From: Bradyrhizobium manausense
GTDB taxonomy: Bacteria > Pseudomonadota > Alphaproteobacteria > Rhizobiales > Xanthobacteraceae
Length of the DNA stretch: 64,000 nucleotides
Assembly: GCF_018131105.1 (NCBI RefSeq)
Contig: NZ_JAFCJI010000002.1
Span: 62,001-126,000 of the forward strand
Direction of reading: 5' to 3'
In this document: positions 26,204-35,641 of the stretch, piece by piece
Layout: every line of letters starts with the position of its first letter
How positions within the stretch are numbered: the first letter of the stretch is position 1
Translations under genes and position numbers: made by a program
Notes under the pieces: model-generated
The model's input: only the letters and a program-made list of their open reading frames with translations
Told to the model about the DNA's origin: nothing
Database searches by the model: none

Positions 26204-28894
26204 TCAGAGCCTCAGCCGGACGTCGCAGATGTCAGGCTCGGTCGGGTCCGGCTTGATCTCGAAGCCGAGTTGCCGGCACATCTCGAGCATCACGACGTTC
26301 TCCTTGAGCACGTCGCCCGACATGGTCTTGAGGCCCTCCGACCTCGCATAATCGATGATCAGCTGCATCAGGGCCCAGCCGAGCCCCTTGCCCTTGAGGT
26401 CGGACCGCAGCAGAATCGCGTATTCACCGCTTTCGTAAACCGAGTCCGAGTGAAGCCGGACCACGCCGACCATCTCGTTCTTCTGGTCGAACGCGATGAA
26501 CGCCATGGCGCGCGCATAATCGAGCTGGGTCAGGCGCGCGATGAACTCATGGGTGAATTCCTTCATCGGCGCGAAGAAACGCAGGCGGAGATCCTCAGGC
26601 GTGACGTGACGCAGGAATTCGTGAATGGTCGGCTCGTCTTCGGGGCGAAGGGGCCGCGCGAAAATGCGCCAACCGTCCTTGAGCGCGAGCCGGCGCTCCC
26701 ATTGTGACGGATAGGCACGAACGGCAAAATTGGCGGGGCCTGAGCCAGCAAATTTTCGCTGTGCCGGTCCCACCGCTATGCGGGCATCGACGGCGGTCAC
26801 GCCGGTTTCGTCGGCCAGCAGCGGATTGATATCGAGCTCCCGGATTTCGGGAATGTCGGTTGCCATCTGCGCCAGCTTGACCAGCACCAGTGCGACGGCG
26901 TCCTGTTTGACCGCAGGCACGTCCCGGTACGCCTGCAACAATCGCGACACGCGCGTGCGCTCGATCAAGTCATGGGCGAGCTGCAAGTCGAGCGGCGGCA
27001 GCGCCAGGGCCTTGTCGTTGATGATCTCCACCGCCGTGCCGCCACGGCCGAACACGACGACCGTGCCAAAGGTCGGATCGTCGGCGAGGCCCATGATCAG
27101 TTCGCGGGCCTTCGCCTTGACGACCATCGCTTGCACGACGACGCCGTCAATGCGGGCTTCGGGGCGTAACTTCCTCGCCCGCGCGACAATATCGGCGGCG
27201 GCGGCGCGCACCGCGGATGGTGTGGTCAGATTGAGCACGACACCACCGACGTCGGATTTGTGCACGATGTCGCGCGACATGATCTTGAGCACGACGGTGG
27301 CACCTTGCGCCAAGATTCCGTCTGCATAGGCGACCGCCTGATCGACATCGTGAGCCGCATAGGTCGGCACCATCGCGATATCATAGCACCCTAGGAGATG
27401 CGTGATCTCGATGGGCTCGAGCCATTTGCGGCCATCGGCGATGGCCGTCGCGACGATCTGCTTTGCTTCCGCCACGTCAGGCACGAATGTATCCGGCATC
27501 GCGGGCGGAACCTGGCTTAGTTCGTCGACCACCTCACGATGCCGGACCAAATGCATGAAGCCACGCACCGCGTCGTCTTCGGTCGGATAGTTCGGAATGC
27601 CGGCGGCGGACAGCGTTGCAATAATCTCCTGATCGGCCCCGACCCAGGCCGCAAACACAGGCTTGGCCCAACTACGGTGCTCCTGGCGATATTTGCCGAC
27701 GAGCTCGATGACGGTCGCCGCGATCTCGGCAGCCGAGGCGATCGCGGTTTGCACGTTGAGCACCAGGACCGCGTCATTGCCGGGATCGTCGAGCAGCACC
27801 TCCAACGCGGCCGCATAGCGCGAAGCATCGGCGTCACCAACGATGTCGACGGGATTTGCCCCGGACCAGGTCGGCGGCAGCACCGCGTCGAGCTTCTCGC
27901 GCGTCTCTGGCGTCATGGGTGCTGGAATTCCGCCAAGGTCCGCCAGCCGGTCGACTGCCAGGACGCCGATGCCGCCGCCATTGGTCAGAATGGCGAGGCG
28001 CTTTCCCGCAGGCGCCCCGATCCGGCCGAGCGTCTCGGCGCAATCGAACAGCTCCCGCAGATCGGATACCCGAAGGACGCCGGCGCGGCGGAAGGCTGCA
28101 TCATAGACCGCATCCGCGCCGGCGAGCGCACCGGTGTGTGTGGCCGCGGCCTTCGCCCCTTGCGTCATGCGTCCGGACTTCACCACGACGACAGGTTTAA
28201 CGCGCGCCGCGCCACGTGCCGCCGACATGAACTTTCGCGCGTCCTTGATGGCCTCGATGTAGAGCAGGATGGCTCGGGTCTTGTGGTCCATCGCGAAATA
28301 ATCAAGCAAGTCAGCGATATCGACATCGATCTGATCACCGATCGTGACGATGCCGGAGAAGCCGACACCGCGCTGCGCGGCCCAGTCCACCATGCCGGCC
28401 GCAATCGCGCCTGACTGCGAGATCAGCGCGAGGTTTCCAGCTCCGGGCATATGCGCCGCGAAGCTCGCGTTGAGGCTTATACCTGGCATCATGATGCCGA
28501 GACAGTTGGGACCAATCAGCCGCATGCCGTATTTGCGGGCGGCTGCGATGGCCGCATCCTGGAGGGATCCCGGTCCATGGCCGAGCCCCGCCGAAACGAT
28601 CAGGGCGCCGGCCGAACCGCGACGACCCGCCTGGTCGATGATCTCAGGGACTTCGCGCGCCGGCGCCGTAATGACGACCAACTCGGGCACGAAGGACAGC
28701 TTGTCCAGGCTGCTCACCGCCGCGATACCGCCGATCTCGGCATGGCGCGGGTTCACCAGGCCGAACTGCCCCTTGAATTGCGCCTTGCGAATGTTCTCCA
28801 GGACCGCCCGCCCAACGGAGACCGGACGGGCGCTTGCGCCGACCAACGCGACCGACCGGGGTGACAAGAGGTTTTGCAGGCGGTAGGTCGACAT
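26204..28894 (-). CDS. NDP-forming acyl-CoA synthetase fused to GNAT acetyltransferase (Pat-like)
   Basis: An 896-residue fusion. From the N-terminus: CoA-binding Rossmann domain (LLSPRSVALVGASARPVSVG, about 8-130), succinyl-CoA-ligase-like domain (about 145-300, including AAATHTGALAGADAVYDAA), an ATP-grasp region (about 480-700, GATVVLKIMSRDIVHKSDVGGV), and a C-terminal GNAT domain (about 725-896, with the acetyl-CoA loop GKGLGWALMQLI). This is the architecture of Pat/YfiQ, which acetylates and switches off acyl-CoA synthetases. The ATG at 28894 is preferred over a GTG at 28900. It lies 66 bp after the universal stress gene, probably in one transcript. Confidence 0.9.
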   Translation of the reverse strand: MSTYRLQNLLSPRSVALVGASARPVSVGRAVLENIRKAQFKGQFGLVNPRHAEIGGIAAVSSLDKLSFVPELVVITAPAREVPEIIDQAGRRGSAGALIVSAGLGHGPGSLQDAAIAAARKYGMRLIGPNCLGIMMPGISLNASFAAHMPGAGNLALISQSGAIAAGMVDWAAQRGVGFSGIVTIGDQIDVDIADLLDYFAMDHKTRAILLYIEAIKDARKFMSAARGAARVKPVVVVKSGRMTQGAKAAATHTGALAGADAVYDAAFRRAGVLRVSDLRELFDCAETLGRIGAPAGKRLAILTNGGGIGVLAVDRLADLGGIPAPMTPETREKLDAVLPPTWSGANPVDIVGDADASRYAAALEVLLDDPGNDAVLVLNVQTAIASAAEIAATVIELVGKYRQEHRSWAKPVFAAWVGADQEIIATLSAAGIPNYPTEDDAVRGFMHLVRHREVVDELSQVPPAMPDTFVPDVAEAKQIVATAIADGRKWLEPIEITHLLGCYDIAMVPTYAAHDVDQAVAYADGILAQGATVVLKIMSRDIVHKSDVGGVVLNLTTPSAVRAAAADIVARARKLRPEARIDGVVVQAMVVKAKARELIMGLADDPTFGTVVVFGRGGTAVEIINDKALALPPLDLQLAHDLIERTRVSRLLQAYRDVPAVKQDAVALVLVKLAQMATDIPEIRELDINPLLADETGVTAVDARIAVGPAQRKFAGSGPANFAVRAYPSQWERRLALKDGWRIFARPLRPEDEPTIHEFLRHVTPEDLRLRFFAPMKEFTHEFIARLTQLDYARAMAFIAFDQKNEMVGVVRLHSDSVYESGEYAILLRSDLKGKGLGWALMQLIIDYARSEGLKTMSGDVLKENVVMLEMCRQLGFEIKPDPTEPDICDVRLRL

Positions 28895-28960
28895 GATCAC
28901 AACAGTCCGATCGGGCAGCGGGTCCGACAGAAGCTAACCCGGATTTGGGTTGAAACGCCC

Positions 28961-29797
28961 CTAATGCGACATCATCACCCAGCACGGTGGCTGGCCGATG
29001 ACGGTCTTTGTCACGCCGCCCCAGACGGTCTCGTTCAGTCGCGAATGATGATAGGCGCCCATGACGATGGCATCGACGGCGAGGGAATGTGCCCAGCTCC
29101 CCAGCACCTTCCCGATCGAGCTGCCGCTGCCCTTCACCGTTTCGAAAGACGCGTAGATCCCGTGTTCGCGCAAGTGATGGACGAGACTGTTGCCGGATTG
29201 CATGATCGCTTCGTCCTTGTCATCCGTCACGGTGATCACGCGCACCACAGCAGCGGCTTGCAGGATCGGCATTGCATCGCCGACGGCCCGCGCGGCGCGC
29301 GCCGAATGGTCCCAGGCAATCACAACATTCTCGAAGTCCGGCCGCAGAGCCGCCACGTGTTGCTCTGGACAGAGCAGTAGCGGCCGCCCGGATTGGAACA
29401 GGAACGTCTCAACGAGGTTTTCGGTTCGGCTGTCGTGCGGCTTCACGGGGATCAAAGTGAGATCGCTGAAGCGGGCATGCTCCGCCAGGGTCGATGCGAT
29501 CTGGTCCGCCGGCACCCTGCCCGATCGGCTTTGGGCACGAATGCCGGCGCGCGAGGCCGCGTTGGTGAACGCATTCAGGAGTTGCTGCATGTCGCCCGCC
29601 TCGCGTCCCTTGAGTTCGGCAGACTCGGGGTCGTCTGGGAACACCACCTTCGGCCGCACGAAAGCATCGTCCTCGAGCGCGAGCCCGGTGATCCTGGCGC
29701 CGAGATTGGCGGCAACGGCGACGCAGTTCTCGATTGCAGCCAGCGTAGGGGCACGCGGCTCGCCAACGAGCGGCAGAAAGACGTCCTTGATGGGCAT
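28961..29797 (-). CDS. Universal stress protein, tandem UspA domains
   Basis: A 278-residue protein with two UspA-like domains (about 1-145 and 150-278). The second ends in the ATP-binding signature region (DAIVMGAYHHSRLNETVWGGVTKTV), a close match to the G-x2-G-x9-G-S/T loop. Tandem Usps of this size are typical of low-oxygen and stress regulons. The ATG at 29797 fits the domain start; the frame stays open to 29908, which would overlap the FixK-type box at 29895-29908. It heads a likely operon with the synthetase-GNAT fusion. Confidence 0.87.
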   Translation of the reverse strand: MPIKDVFLPLVGEPRAPTLAAIENCVAVAANLGARITGLALEDDAFVRPKVVFPDDPESAELKGREAGDMQQLLNAFTNAASRAGIRAQSRSGRVPADQIASTLAEHARFSDLTLIPVKPHDSRTENLVETFLFQSGRPLLLCPEQHVAALRPDFENVVIAWDHSARAARAVGDAMPILQAAAVVRVITVTDDKDEAIMQSGNSLVHHLREHGIYASFETVKGSGSSIGKVLGSWAHSLAVDAIVMGAYHHSRLNETVWGGVTKTVIGQPPCWVMMSH

Positions 29798-29894
29798 CGG
29801 AATTATCTCACCGACCAGACTAGGCCGCCTTCGATCCGGGCGCTTGATCCTCCTCAGGCCGGGAAACCTCGGCATCGACAGCCGACGACAGGCC

Positions 29895-29908
29895 TTGACG
29901 GAAGTCAA
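29895..29908. promoter_or_regulatory. FNR/FixK-type box TTGACGGAAGTCAA
   Basis: A TTGA-N6-TCAA palindrome midway between the leftward universal stress gene (centre 105 bp before its ATG) and the rightward kinase gene (73 bp before the preferred ATG). It is well placed to activate both under low oxygen through a FixK or FNR homologue. Confidence 0.6.
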
Positions 29909-29974
29909 GGACCGGCGCCGAGTTAAGCATTACCCTGGCTTGTGGCCGGACCACGCGGCGCCCTCATCTGCAAC

Positions 29975-31510
29975 ATGCCGGCCGGAATGACAGACAATTC
30001 TGCGACCCAGGAGCGGATTTTCGCGGCACTGACCGCGCGAGCCGGTGTAAAGCGGATCGACACGCACGCGGCCTCGATCTTCCTCGACGGGACGCGCGCG
30101 CTGAAGATCAAGCGGGCAGTCAAATATCCCTTTCTCGATTATTCGACGCTCGAGAAACGCAAGGCGGCCTGCGAGGAAGAGCTCAGGATCAACCGGCCGC
30201 ACGCGCCGCAGATCTATCATCGGGTCCTGGCCATCACCCAGGACCCGAACGGATCGGTGACGATCGACGGCCGCGGCCGGCCGATCGAATACGCCGTCGA
30301 GATGTTGCGCTTCGACGAAAACCGGACGTTGGATCATCTGGCGAAGGCTAGACGTTTCGATGCGGACTTCGCCTCGGCCATCGCCGACGCGATCGCAGCC
30401 TCGCATGCGACCGCCCCGCCCGCCGACGGCGAGGCCTGGGTTTCCTCTATTCCCGTCCTAATTGACGGCAATAGCAATGGTCTGCGGAACGGCAATCGTT
30501 TCGCAGCAGCAGAGATCGAGCAGTTGGCACGGGTCTCGCACGCAGTATTCGCGCGCCTTCGGCCTTTGCTTGATGAGCGCGCTCGCCATGGCTTCGTGCG
30601 CCGTTGCCACGGCGATCTGCATCTTGCCAACATCGTGCTGATCGAACGACAGCCCGTATTGTTCGACGCCCTCGAGTTCGACGCGCAGATGGCGACCGTC
30701 GATGTGTTCTACGACCTTGCATTCGCGCTGATGGACCTGCTGCACCACGATCAGCTGCTTGCCGCCAACCTCGTGCTGAATCGGTACCTTGCCGCGACGC
30801 CGCTCGACAATCTCGACGCGCTCCGCGCGCTGCCGCTGTTCCTGTCCATTCGCGCGGCGATCCGCGCCCAGGTGGCGATGGCACGGCTGAAGCCATCACA
30901 TTCCGACGACGCCGAGATTGTTGACGACGCGCATCGCTATTTTGACCTTGCCCGGGCGCTGATCCAGCCTCCAGTCCCGCGACTGATCGCGGTGGGCGGC
31001 CTGTCGGGCACCGGTAAATCGGTCCTGGCACGCGCGCTCGCGCCGACCGTGGCGCCGCAGCCAGGGGCCGTGGTGTTGCACAGTGACGTCATTCGCAAAC
31101 AGATGTTTGGGGTCGCCGACACGGACCGGCTACCGCCATCTGCATATACCCCAGAGCTTGCCGCACGGGTCTACGCGACCTTGGCCGAGCGCGCCCGCCG
31201 CGTGCTGGATCAGGGTCATTCGGCGATTGTCGACGGTGTGTTCGCCCGCGATTTTGAACGAGACGCATTCGGCGCGCTGGCCCGGGATTGCAACGTGCCT
31301 CTCACCGGCCTCTTCCTGGTCGCTGATCTGAAGACCCGGCAAGCCCGAATCGGCGGCCGTCGCGGCGACGCATCGGATGCCACGCAAGAGGTTGCCGCAA
31401 TGCAAGAGCACTATAGTATCGGCCATATCGATTGGACGACCATCGATGCGTCCGGGACACCCGAGCAGACGCTCCAGAGCTGCCGGGACGCGATCATCGA
31501 AGGCAGGTAA
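29975..31510 (+). CDS. Bifunctional APH-like kinase / P-loop ATPase protein
   Basis: A 511-residue protein with two domains. Residues about 20-310 look like an aminoglycoside-phosphotransferase fold, with RRCHGDLHLANIVL (near 210) as catalytic loop and FDALEFDAQMATVDVFYDLAF as the metal-binding segment. Residues about 335-500 form a P-loop kinase with GGLSGTGKS (near 341-349) and a downstream DSDVIRK-type segment (LHSDVIRKQMFG). The family is annotated as AAA/zeta-toxin-like kinases; the substrate is unknown. Start choices are GTG 29942, ATG 29975 or ATG 29987, none with a clear Shine-Dalgarno. Divergence from the Usp gene around a FixK-type box suggests microoxic induction. Confidence 0.82.
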   Translation: MPAGMTDNSATQERIFAALTARAGVKRIDTHAASIFLDGTRALKIKRAVKYPFLDYSTLEKRKAACEEELRINRPHAPQIYHRVLAITQDPNGSVTIDGRGRPIEYAVEMLRFDENRTLDHLAKARRFDADFASAIADAIAASHATAPPADGEAWVSSIPVLIDGNSNGLRNGNRFAAAEIEQLARVSHAVFARLRPLLDERARHGFVRRCHGDLHLANIVLIERQPVLFDALEFDAQMATVDVFYDLAFALMDLLHHDQLLAANLVLNRYLAATPLDNLDALRALPLFLSIRAAIRAQVAMARLKPSHSDDAEIVDDAHRYFDLARALIQPPVPRLIAVGGLSGTGKSVLARALAPTVAPQPGAVVLHSDVIRKQMFGVADTDRLPPSAYTPELAARVYATLAERARRVLDQGHSAIVDGVFARDFERDAFGALARDCNVPLTGLFLVADLKTRQARIGGRRGDASDATQEVAAMQEHYSIGHIDWTTIDASGTPEQTLQSCRDAIIEGR

Positions 31511-31535
31511 GGCAATCTGATTGGCGCGGACGAGG

Positions 31536-32507
31536 ATGGCGCGACCCACCATGACTTCGGCAGCGGCCGGCCCGGTCAGGCCGGCGGCGGGACGTCCCTT
31601 GCCCTGGCGCCTCAGTTCCGGCATGGCCTGCGACACCGCCTTTCGGATCATCGCCCGCCGCCACTTTGCCGCCGTCCTCGCGCAGCACGAGGGCACCTGC
31701 CGTGGTGATCCGGAGGCCCTGCACCAGATCCGAATCGCGCTGACCCATCTGCGGACCGCCATCCGCTTCTTTTCCCCCATGGTCGACGATGCGCTGCGCC
31801 CCAAGGTCTGGGCCGAGCTGAAATGGCTCAACAGCCAGCTCGGCATGGTGCGGGACCTCGACGTCGCCATTGAGCGCGTTGTGGCAGAAGCCGGTGACGA
31901 GCTCGCAGTAATCGCCGAGCTCCAGCACTGGGATGAAAAGCGCGCCGAAAGTCACCGCCTGCTGGGCCGGGCCCTGCAATCGGCACGATATCGCCGCCTC
32001 GTGGAGCAAACCTCGAGCTGGATCGAGAGTGGCCCCTGGTCGACAAGGCGCAGCAAGGAGGCCATCCGGCTGCGCCGCTGCCCGCTCGCCGAGCACGCGA
32101 CGGCGCAGCTGACCGAATGGGAAGAGACCCTTCTCCGGAAGGCCAAGAAGCTGCGCAAGCTCGACGTCGAGAAGCGGCACAAGTTGCGGATTCTCAACAA
32201 GCGGCTGACCTATTCGATCGAGTCGCTGGAAGATCTGTTTGCCGACAAGTCGCTGGCGAAACAGAAGGCGATCCTCAAGCAATTGCGCAGGGCGCAAAAG
32301 TCCCTCGGACGTTTGAACGACGATGCGCGTGGTCAGACGCTGGCCGCCTCACTGAACGAAGCTGTTCCCGAGGCGGGCATTCGCTTTCTCGACCGCAAGC
32401 GGGAAAAGAAGCTGCTACGGACGGCTTCGGCGGCCTATCGTAAACTCGACAAGACCAAGCCGCTTCGCTCTTCAGACCTCGCACCGAGTGTGGAGGCCGA
32501 GGACTAG
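31536..32507 (+). CDS. CHAD domain-containing protein
   Basis: A 323-residue helical, very basic protein. The CHAD signatures are conserved His/Arg/Lys residues in EALHQIRIALTHLRTAIRFF (about 63-82), LGMVRDLDVA, and KRHKLRILNKRLTYSIESL (about 217-235). CHAD domains bind inorganic polyphosphate and occur with polyphosphate or stress functions. It follows the kinase gene by 25 bp on the same strand. The start is uncertain among TTG 31521, ATG 31536 and ATG 31551. Energy- or phosphate-stress involvement is inferred from family and context. Confidence 0.85.
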   Translation: MARPTMTSAAAGPVRPAAGRPLPWRLSSGMACDTAFRIIARRHFAAVLAQHEGTCRGDPEALHQIRIALTHLRTAIRFFSPMVDDALRPKVWAELKWLNSQLGMVRDLDVAIERVVAEAGDELAVIAELQHWDEKRAESHRLLGRALQSARYRRLVEQTSSWIESGPWSTRRSKEAIRLRRCPLAEHATAQLTEWEETLLRKAKKLRKLDVEKRHKLRILNKRLTYSIESLEDLFADKSLAKQKAILKQLRRAQKSLGRLNDDARGQTLAASLNEAVPEAGIRFLDRKREKKLLRTASAAYRKLDKTKPLRSSDLAPSVEAED

Positions 32508-32569
32508 GTCGTCGTCTCCCGTCGACTCGGCCAGGGCCGTCTCCCAGGCCGACGCGAGCCGTACGATGT

Positions 32570-33034
32570 TCAGCGAGGAATGACGGCGGTGGCTTCGATC
32601 TCGACGCGCGCCGCCTTCTCGACAAGGCGGACGACCTGGACCAGCGCCATCGCGGGATAATGCGCGCCGAAGACGGCGCGATAGATCCTGCCGAGCTCCT
32701 TCAGGTTCGTCAGATATTCGTCCATGTCGACGACATACCAGGTCAGACGCACCAGATGCTCGGGCCGCGCACCGGCCTCAGCCAAAATCTCGGCGATGTT
32801 GCTCAGGGTCTGACGCACCTGCGCGACGAAGCCTTCCGCGAGACGTTCCTCGGCATCCCAGCCGATCACGCCGCCGGTGACGACGATCCGCCCTTCGGCA
32901 GCCATGCCGTTGGCATAGCCCTTCGGCAATGGCCAGCCGGAAGGCTGGAGCACCTGCGCCCTTGGGCTGGCGTCATCCTCGGCGGCGGTCGGCAGCACCG
33001 CGAGCTGGGGGCCTTTCGGCGTTGTCACGGACAA
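32570..33034 (-). CDS. RidA/YjgF family protein
   Basis: A 154-residue RidA-fold protein with family blocks VVTGGVIGWDAEE, LSNIAEILAEAGARPEHLVRLTWYVVDMDEYL and the C-terminal VRLVEKAARVEIEATAVIPR, including the Arg that binds substrate carboxylate in RidA. RidA enzymes hydrolyse reactive enamines and imines. The start is probably TTG 33034 with GAGGA upstream, or GTG 33028. It lies 15 bp downstream of the CoA-ligase gene in the same transcript. In a 2-aminobenzoyl-CoA pathway an enamine intermediate is expected, so a deaminase role fits; that is inference. Confidence 0.87.
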   Translation of the reverse strand: MSVTTPKGPQLAVLPTAAEDDASPRAQVLQPSGWPLPKGYANGMAAEGRIVVTGGVIGWDAEERLAEGFVAQVRQTLSNIAEILAEAGARPEHLVRLTWYVVDMDEYLTNLKELGRIYRAVFGAHYPAMALVQVVRLVEKAARVEIEATAVIPR

Positions 33035-33049
33035 TGCTCGTTCCTCATC

Positions 33050-34726
33050 TCATTCTGCCGCGACGCCCGAAGACGTCGCTGCCACCTGCGCTAACTGTCG
33101 CAAGGCGAAGCGTTTCAATTTGCCGGTCTCGGTTTTCGGCAGTTGGGTCACGAACTCGATCGCGCGCGGATATTTGTAGGGCGCGATCTCGCGTTTGACA
33201 TGGTCCTGCAACTCGGCTGCGAGCTTTGCATCCGGCGTCACGCCGGGCGCGGCCACGACATAGGCCTTCACGATCATCCCACGCGCCTCGTCCGGTGCAC
33301 CGACGACGCCGCATTCGGCGACCGACGGGTGGGTGAGCAGCGCGGCCTCCACATCCGTGCCTGCGATATTGTACCCGGACGACACGATCATGTCGTCAGA
33401 GCGCGACTGGTACCAGAAGTAGCCGTCGCTATCCATCAGATAGGTATCGCCGGTGATGTTCCAGCCGTTCTGGACGTATTTGCGCTGCCGCTCGTCGGCG
33501 AGATAGCGGCAGCCGGTCGGCCCGCGCACCGCGAGCTTACCCATCGTGCCCGGCGGCACATCGTTGCCGTCATCATCGACGATCTTTGCCTCGTAGCCGG
33601 GAACGGGCTTGCCAGTCGCGCCGGGACGAATCTCGTCCTCGGTTGCGCTGATGAAAATATGCAGCAGCTCGGTCGAGCCGATCCCGTCCATCAGCTTGAT
33701 GCCGGTGGCCTTCAGCCAGGCATCGAAGGTCGCCTTGGGCAACGTCTCGCCGGCGGAGACGCATTTTCGCAATGAGGAAATGTCACGGCCCGGGAGCTTG
33801 CTGATCAAGGCGCGGTAAGCGGTCGGGGCCGTGAAGCAAACCGTGGTCTTGTACTGCTCGATCGCCGACAACATGTCATCCGGCGTCGTCTTTTCGAGAA
33901 CCACGAAAGAGGCGCCGATATGCATGGGGAATAGCACGCCACCGAAGCCGAAGGTGAAGGCGAGCGGTGCGGACCCGACGAAACGATCCTTCTGCTCGGC
34001 CCGCAAGATGTTGCGCGCATAGCCGTCGCACACCGCCAGCATATCCCGGTGGAAGTGCATGGTGCCCTTGGGATCGCCTGTTGTACCGGATGTGAAGGCG
34101 ATCAGGCAGATATCGTCACAGGCGGTATCGACCGCCGCAAAGTCAGGGCTCGCATCCGCGATAAGCGCCTCGAGCGAGTCGGGCGCGCCGTTGCCCCAAT
34201 AGACCACATGCCTGAGACCGGGCGCGGCCAGCCTGGCCTTCTCCATCTCATCGGCGAGCTTTCCATCGCAGAGCGCGAGCGAGATCTCCGCTTTCTGGAT
34301 TGGATAAGACAGCTCCTTGGCGCGAAGCAATGGCATCGTCGCCACGCAAATGCCGCCGGCCTTGATCACAGCGAGATAGGTCGCGACCATCATCGGACTG
34401 TTGGCAGAGCGCAACATCACGCGGCCGCCGGTGACGAGACCCAGTTTGCCGACCAGCACGTTGGCAATGCGATTCACCAGCGCTTGCAGCTCGCGATAAG
34501 TATGACTGACGGCCGGACTGATGACGCAGGGCGCATCGCCCTGCCCCTGTTCGACCCAGCGGTCGAGGAAATAGCTGACGCAATTCAGTCGCGCGGGATA
34601 GCGCAGCTCCGGCCGCGTGAAGATGAACTCCGGCCACAGATCTGGCGGCGGCAGATGCTCCCGCCCAAACGTATCGACATGGGCGGTCGCAGCGTCATGC
34701 GAGCCCGAGATTTGAACCTTGGCCAT
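33050..34726 (-). CDS. Benzoate-CoA ligase family enzyme, probably 2-aminobenzoate-CoA ligase
   Basis: A 558-residue ANL-superfamily adenylate-forming ligase. FTSGTTGDPKG is at 211-221, MDGIGSTELLHIF mid-protein marks the aryl-substrate region of benzoate-CoA-ligase relatives, and the catalytic Lys536 lies in ETGKLKRFALR. It converts an aromatic acid, ATP and CoA to the aryl-CoA. Context with a monooxygenase/reductase fusion suggests 2-aminobenzoate. AAGGAG precedes the ATG at 34726, and a MarR-type operator candidate lies 53 bp further upstream. It forms an operon with the RidA gene. Confidence 0.87.
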   Translation of the reverse strand: MAKVQISGSHDAATAHVDTFGREHLPPPDLWPEFIFTRPELRYPARLNCVSYFLDRWVEQGQGDAPCVISPAVSHTYRELQALVNRIANVLVGKLGLVTGGRVMLRSANSPMMVATYLAVIKAGGICVATMPLLRAKELSYPIQKAEISLALCDGKLADEMEKARLAAPGLRHVVYWGNGAPDSLEALIADASPDFAAVDTACDDICLIAFTSGTTGDPKGTMHFHRDMLAVCDGYARNILRAEQKDRFVGSAPLAFTFGFGGVLFPMHIGASFVVLEKTTPDDMLSAIEQYKTTVCFTAPTAYRALISKLPGRDISSLRKCVSAGETLPKATFDAWLKATGIKLMDGIGSTELLHIFISATEDEIRPGATGKPVPGYEAKIVDDDGNDVPPGTMGKLAVRGPTGCRYLADERQRKYVQNGWNITGDTYLMDSDGYFWYQSRSDDMIVSSGYNIAGTDVEAALLTHPSVAECGVVGAPDEARGMIVKAYVVAAPGVTPDAKLAAELQDHVKREIAPYKYPRAIEFVTQLPKTETGKLKRFALRQLAQVAATSSGVAAE

Positions 34727-34778
34727 CTCACGCTCCTTCGCGCATGGAAAGCACCCGGCAGCACTTCATTGGGAAACA

Positions 34779-34792
34779 TTTTAGGCTTAAAA
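34779..34792. promoter_or_regulatory. MarR-type operator candidate, site 1 (TTTTAGGCTTAAAA)
   Basis: AT-rich near-palindrome 53 bp upstream of the CoA-ligase ATG, followed by CAATTTGGCG. It is the exact reverse complement of site 5 at 41004-41017, and the same trailer follows sites 2 and 4. Confidence 0.6.
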
Positions 34793-34872
34793 CAATTTGG
34801 CGCAATAGCGGATTTTGAGCATTCCGGGCGTTTTCGTGCGGCAAAGTGGATTGGCGGGCGTCGCCCTTGGGC

Positions 34873-35382
34873 TTAAGGCTTGCGACGTGCCGCCGATTTC
34901 TGGGCCGACGACTTGGTCTTGGCCAAAAGCCGCATCAACTCGCGCACATCCTTGGGCGTCAGGTCGGCAAAGAGATCAGCGATCCAGGTCTCGTGTTCCG
35001 AGGCCATCCGGCGAAACTCGGCGCGACCGAGTTTCGTGAGGCGGATCACCTGGACACGGCGGTCGGTCTCCGAGGTGCGACGGTCGAGATGACCGGATTC
35101 CACCAGGCGCTCAACGAGGCCGGTGACGTTGCCATTGGACACCATCATGCGCTTGGAGACATCGGACAGCGTCATTCCGTCGGGCGCCTTGTCGAGCTGT
35201 GCCATCAGGTCGAAACGGGGCAGCGTGACGTCGAAGCGCTCCCGCAACCGGCCGCGGACTTCACCCTCGATCAGGGTCGTGCACGTGAGCAAGCGCAACC
35301 ACAGCCGAAGCTCCTCGGCATGGTCCTCCGGAGTTTCGGTGGCCTTGGTCTCGGAATCGAGCATCTCGGTGCAGTCACTCAC
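34873..35382 (-). CDS. MarR-family transcriptional regulator
   Basis: A 169-residue winged-helix regulator: helix-turn-helix about 53-90 (LPRFDLMAQLDKAPDGMTLSDVSKRMMVSNGNVTGLVERL) and wing about 100-115 (DRRTSETDRRVQVIRLT). MarR proteins typically release DNA on binding aromatic acids or their CoA thioesters, as in several CoA-dependent aromatic pathways. The start is GTG 35382 or ATG 35364. It diverges from the solute-receptor gene across a region with three copies of the repeated element, consistent with autoregulation. Confidence 0.88.
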   Translation of the reverse strand: MSDCTEMLDSETKATETPEDHAEELRLWLRLLTCTTLIEGEVRGRLRERFDVTLPRFDLMAQLDKAPDGMTLSDVSKRMMVSNGNVTGLVERLVESGHLDRRTSETDRRVQVIRLTKLGRAEFRRMASEHETWIADLFADLTPKDVRELMRLLAKTKSSAQKSAARRKP

Positions 35383-35416
35383 GGCCGGAATTGGCGCTGG
35401 CTCGGGATTCCCAACA

Positions 35417-35430
35417 TTTTGAGCTTCAAA
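35417..35430. promoter_or_regulatory. MarR-type operator candidate, site 2 (TTTTGAGCTTCAAA)
   Basis: 11 of 14 bases match site 1, and it is followed by TAAATTGGCG like the site 1 trailer. It lies 35 bp upstream of the MarR GTG. Confidence 0.5.
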
Positions 35431-35447
35431 TAAATTGGCGCCCGCCG

Positions 35448-35458
35448 CAAGCCTAAAG
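35448..35458. promoter_or_regulatory. MarR-type operator candidate, site 3 (partial, CAAGCCTAAAG)
   Basis: Inverse-orientation partial copy between sites 2 and 4; it keeps the AAGCCTAAA core. It is weaker than the others and is listed because of its spacing in the same divergent promoter. Confidence 0.35.
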
Positions 35459-35485
35459 CTGCAACAATCGACCGCATGCGAATTT

Positions 35486-35499
35486 CTTTAGGCTTCAAG
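35486..35499. promoter_or_regulatory. MarR-type operator candidate, site 4 (CTTTAGGCTTCAAG)
   Basis: 11 of 14 bases match site 1, followed by CAATTGGCGCG. It lies about 143 bp before the receptor ATG at 35642, so it is suited to control the rightward receptor/cupin unit. Confidence 0.5.
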
Positions 35500-35641
35500 C
35501 AATTGGCGCGCCGCTTGCATGCGCGGCTGCGCGCAAGATGGTGAAGCCTGAGCTTGCTTGCCGCGGCAGCCATCATCGGCATAAGCTTGGATCCAAATAC
35601 GCGGCTTGCAGCGCAAGTCCGATGTCACGGGGGGATCAATC

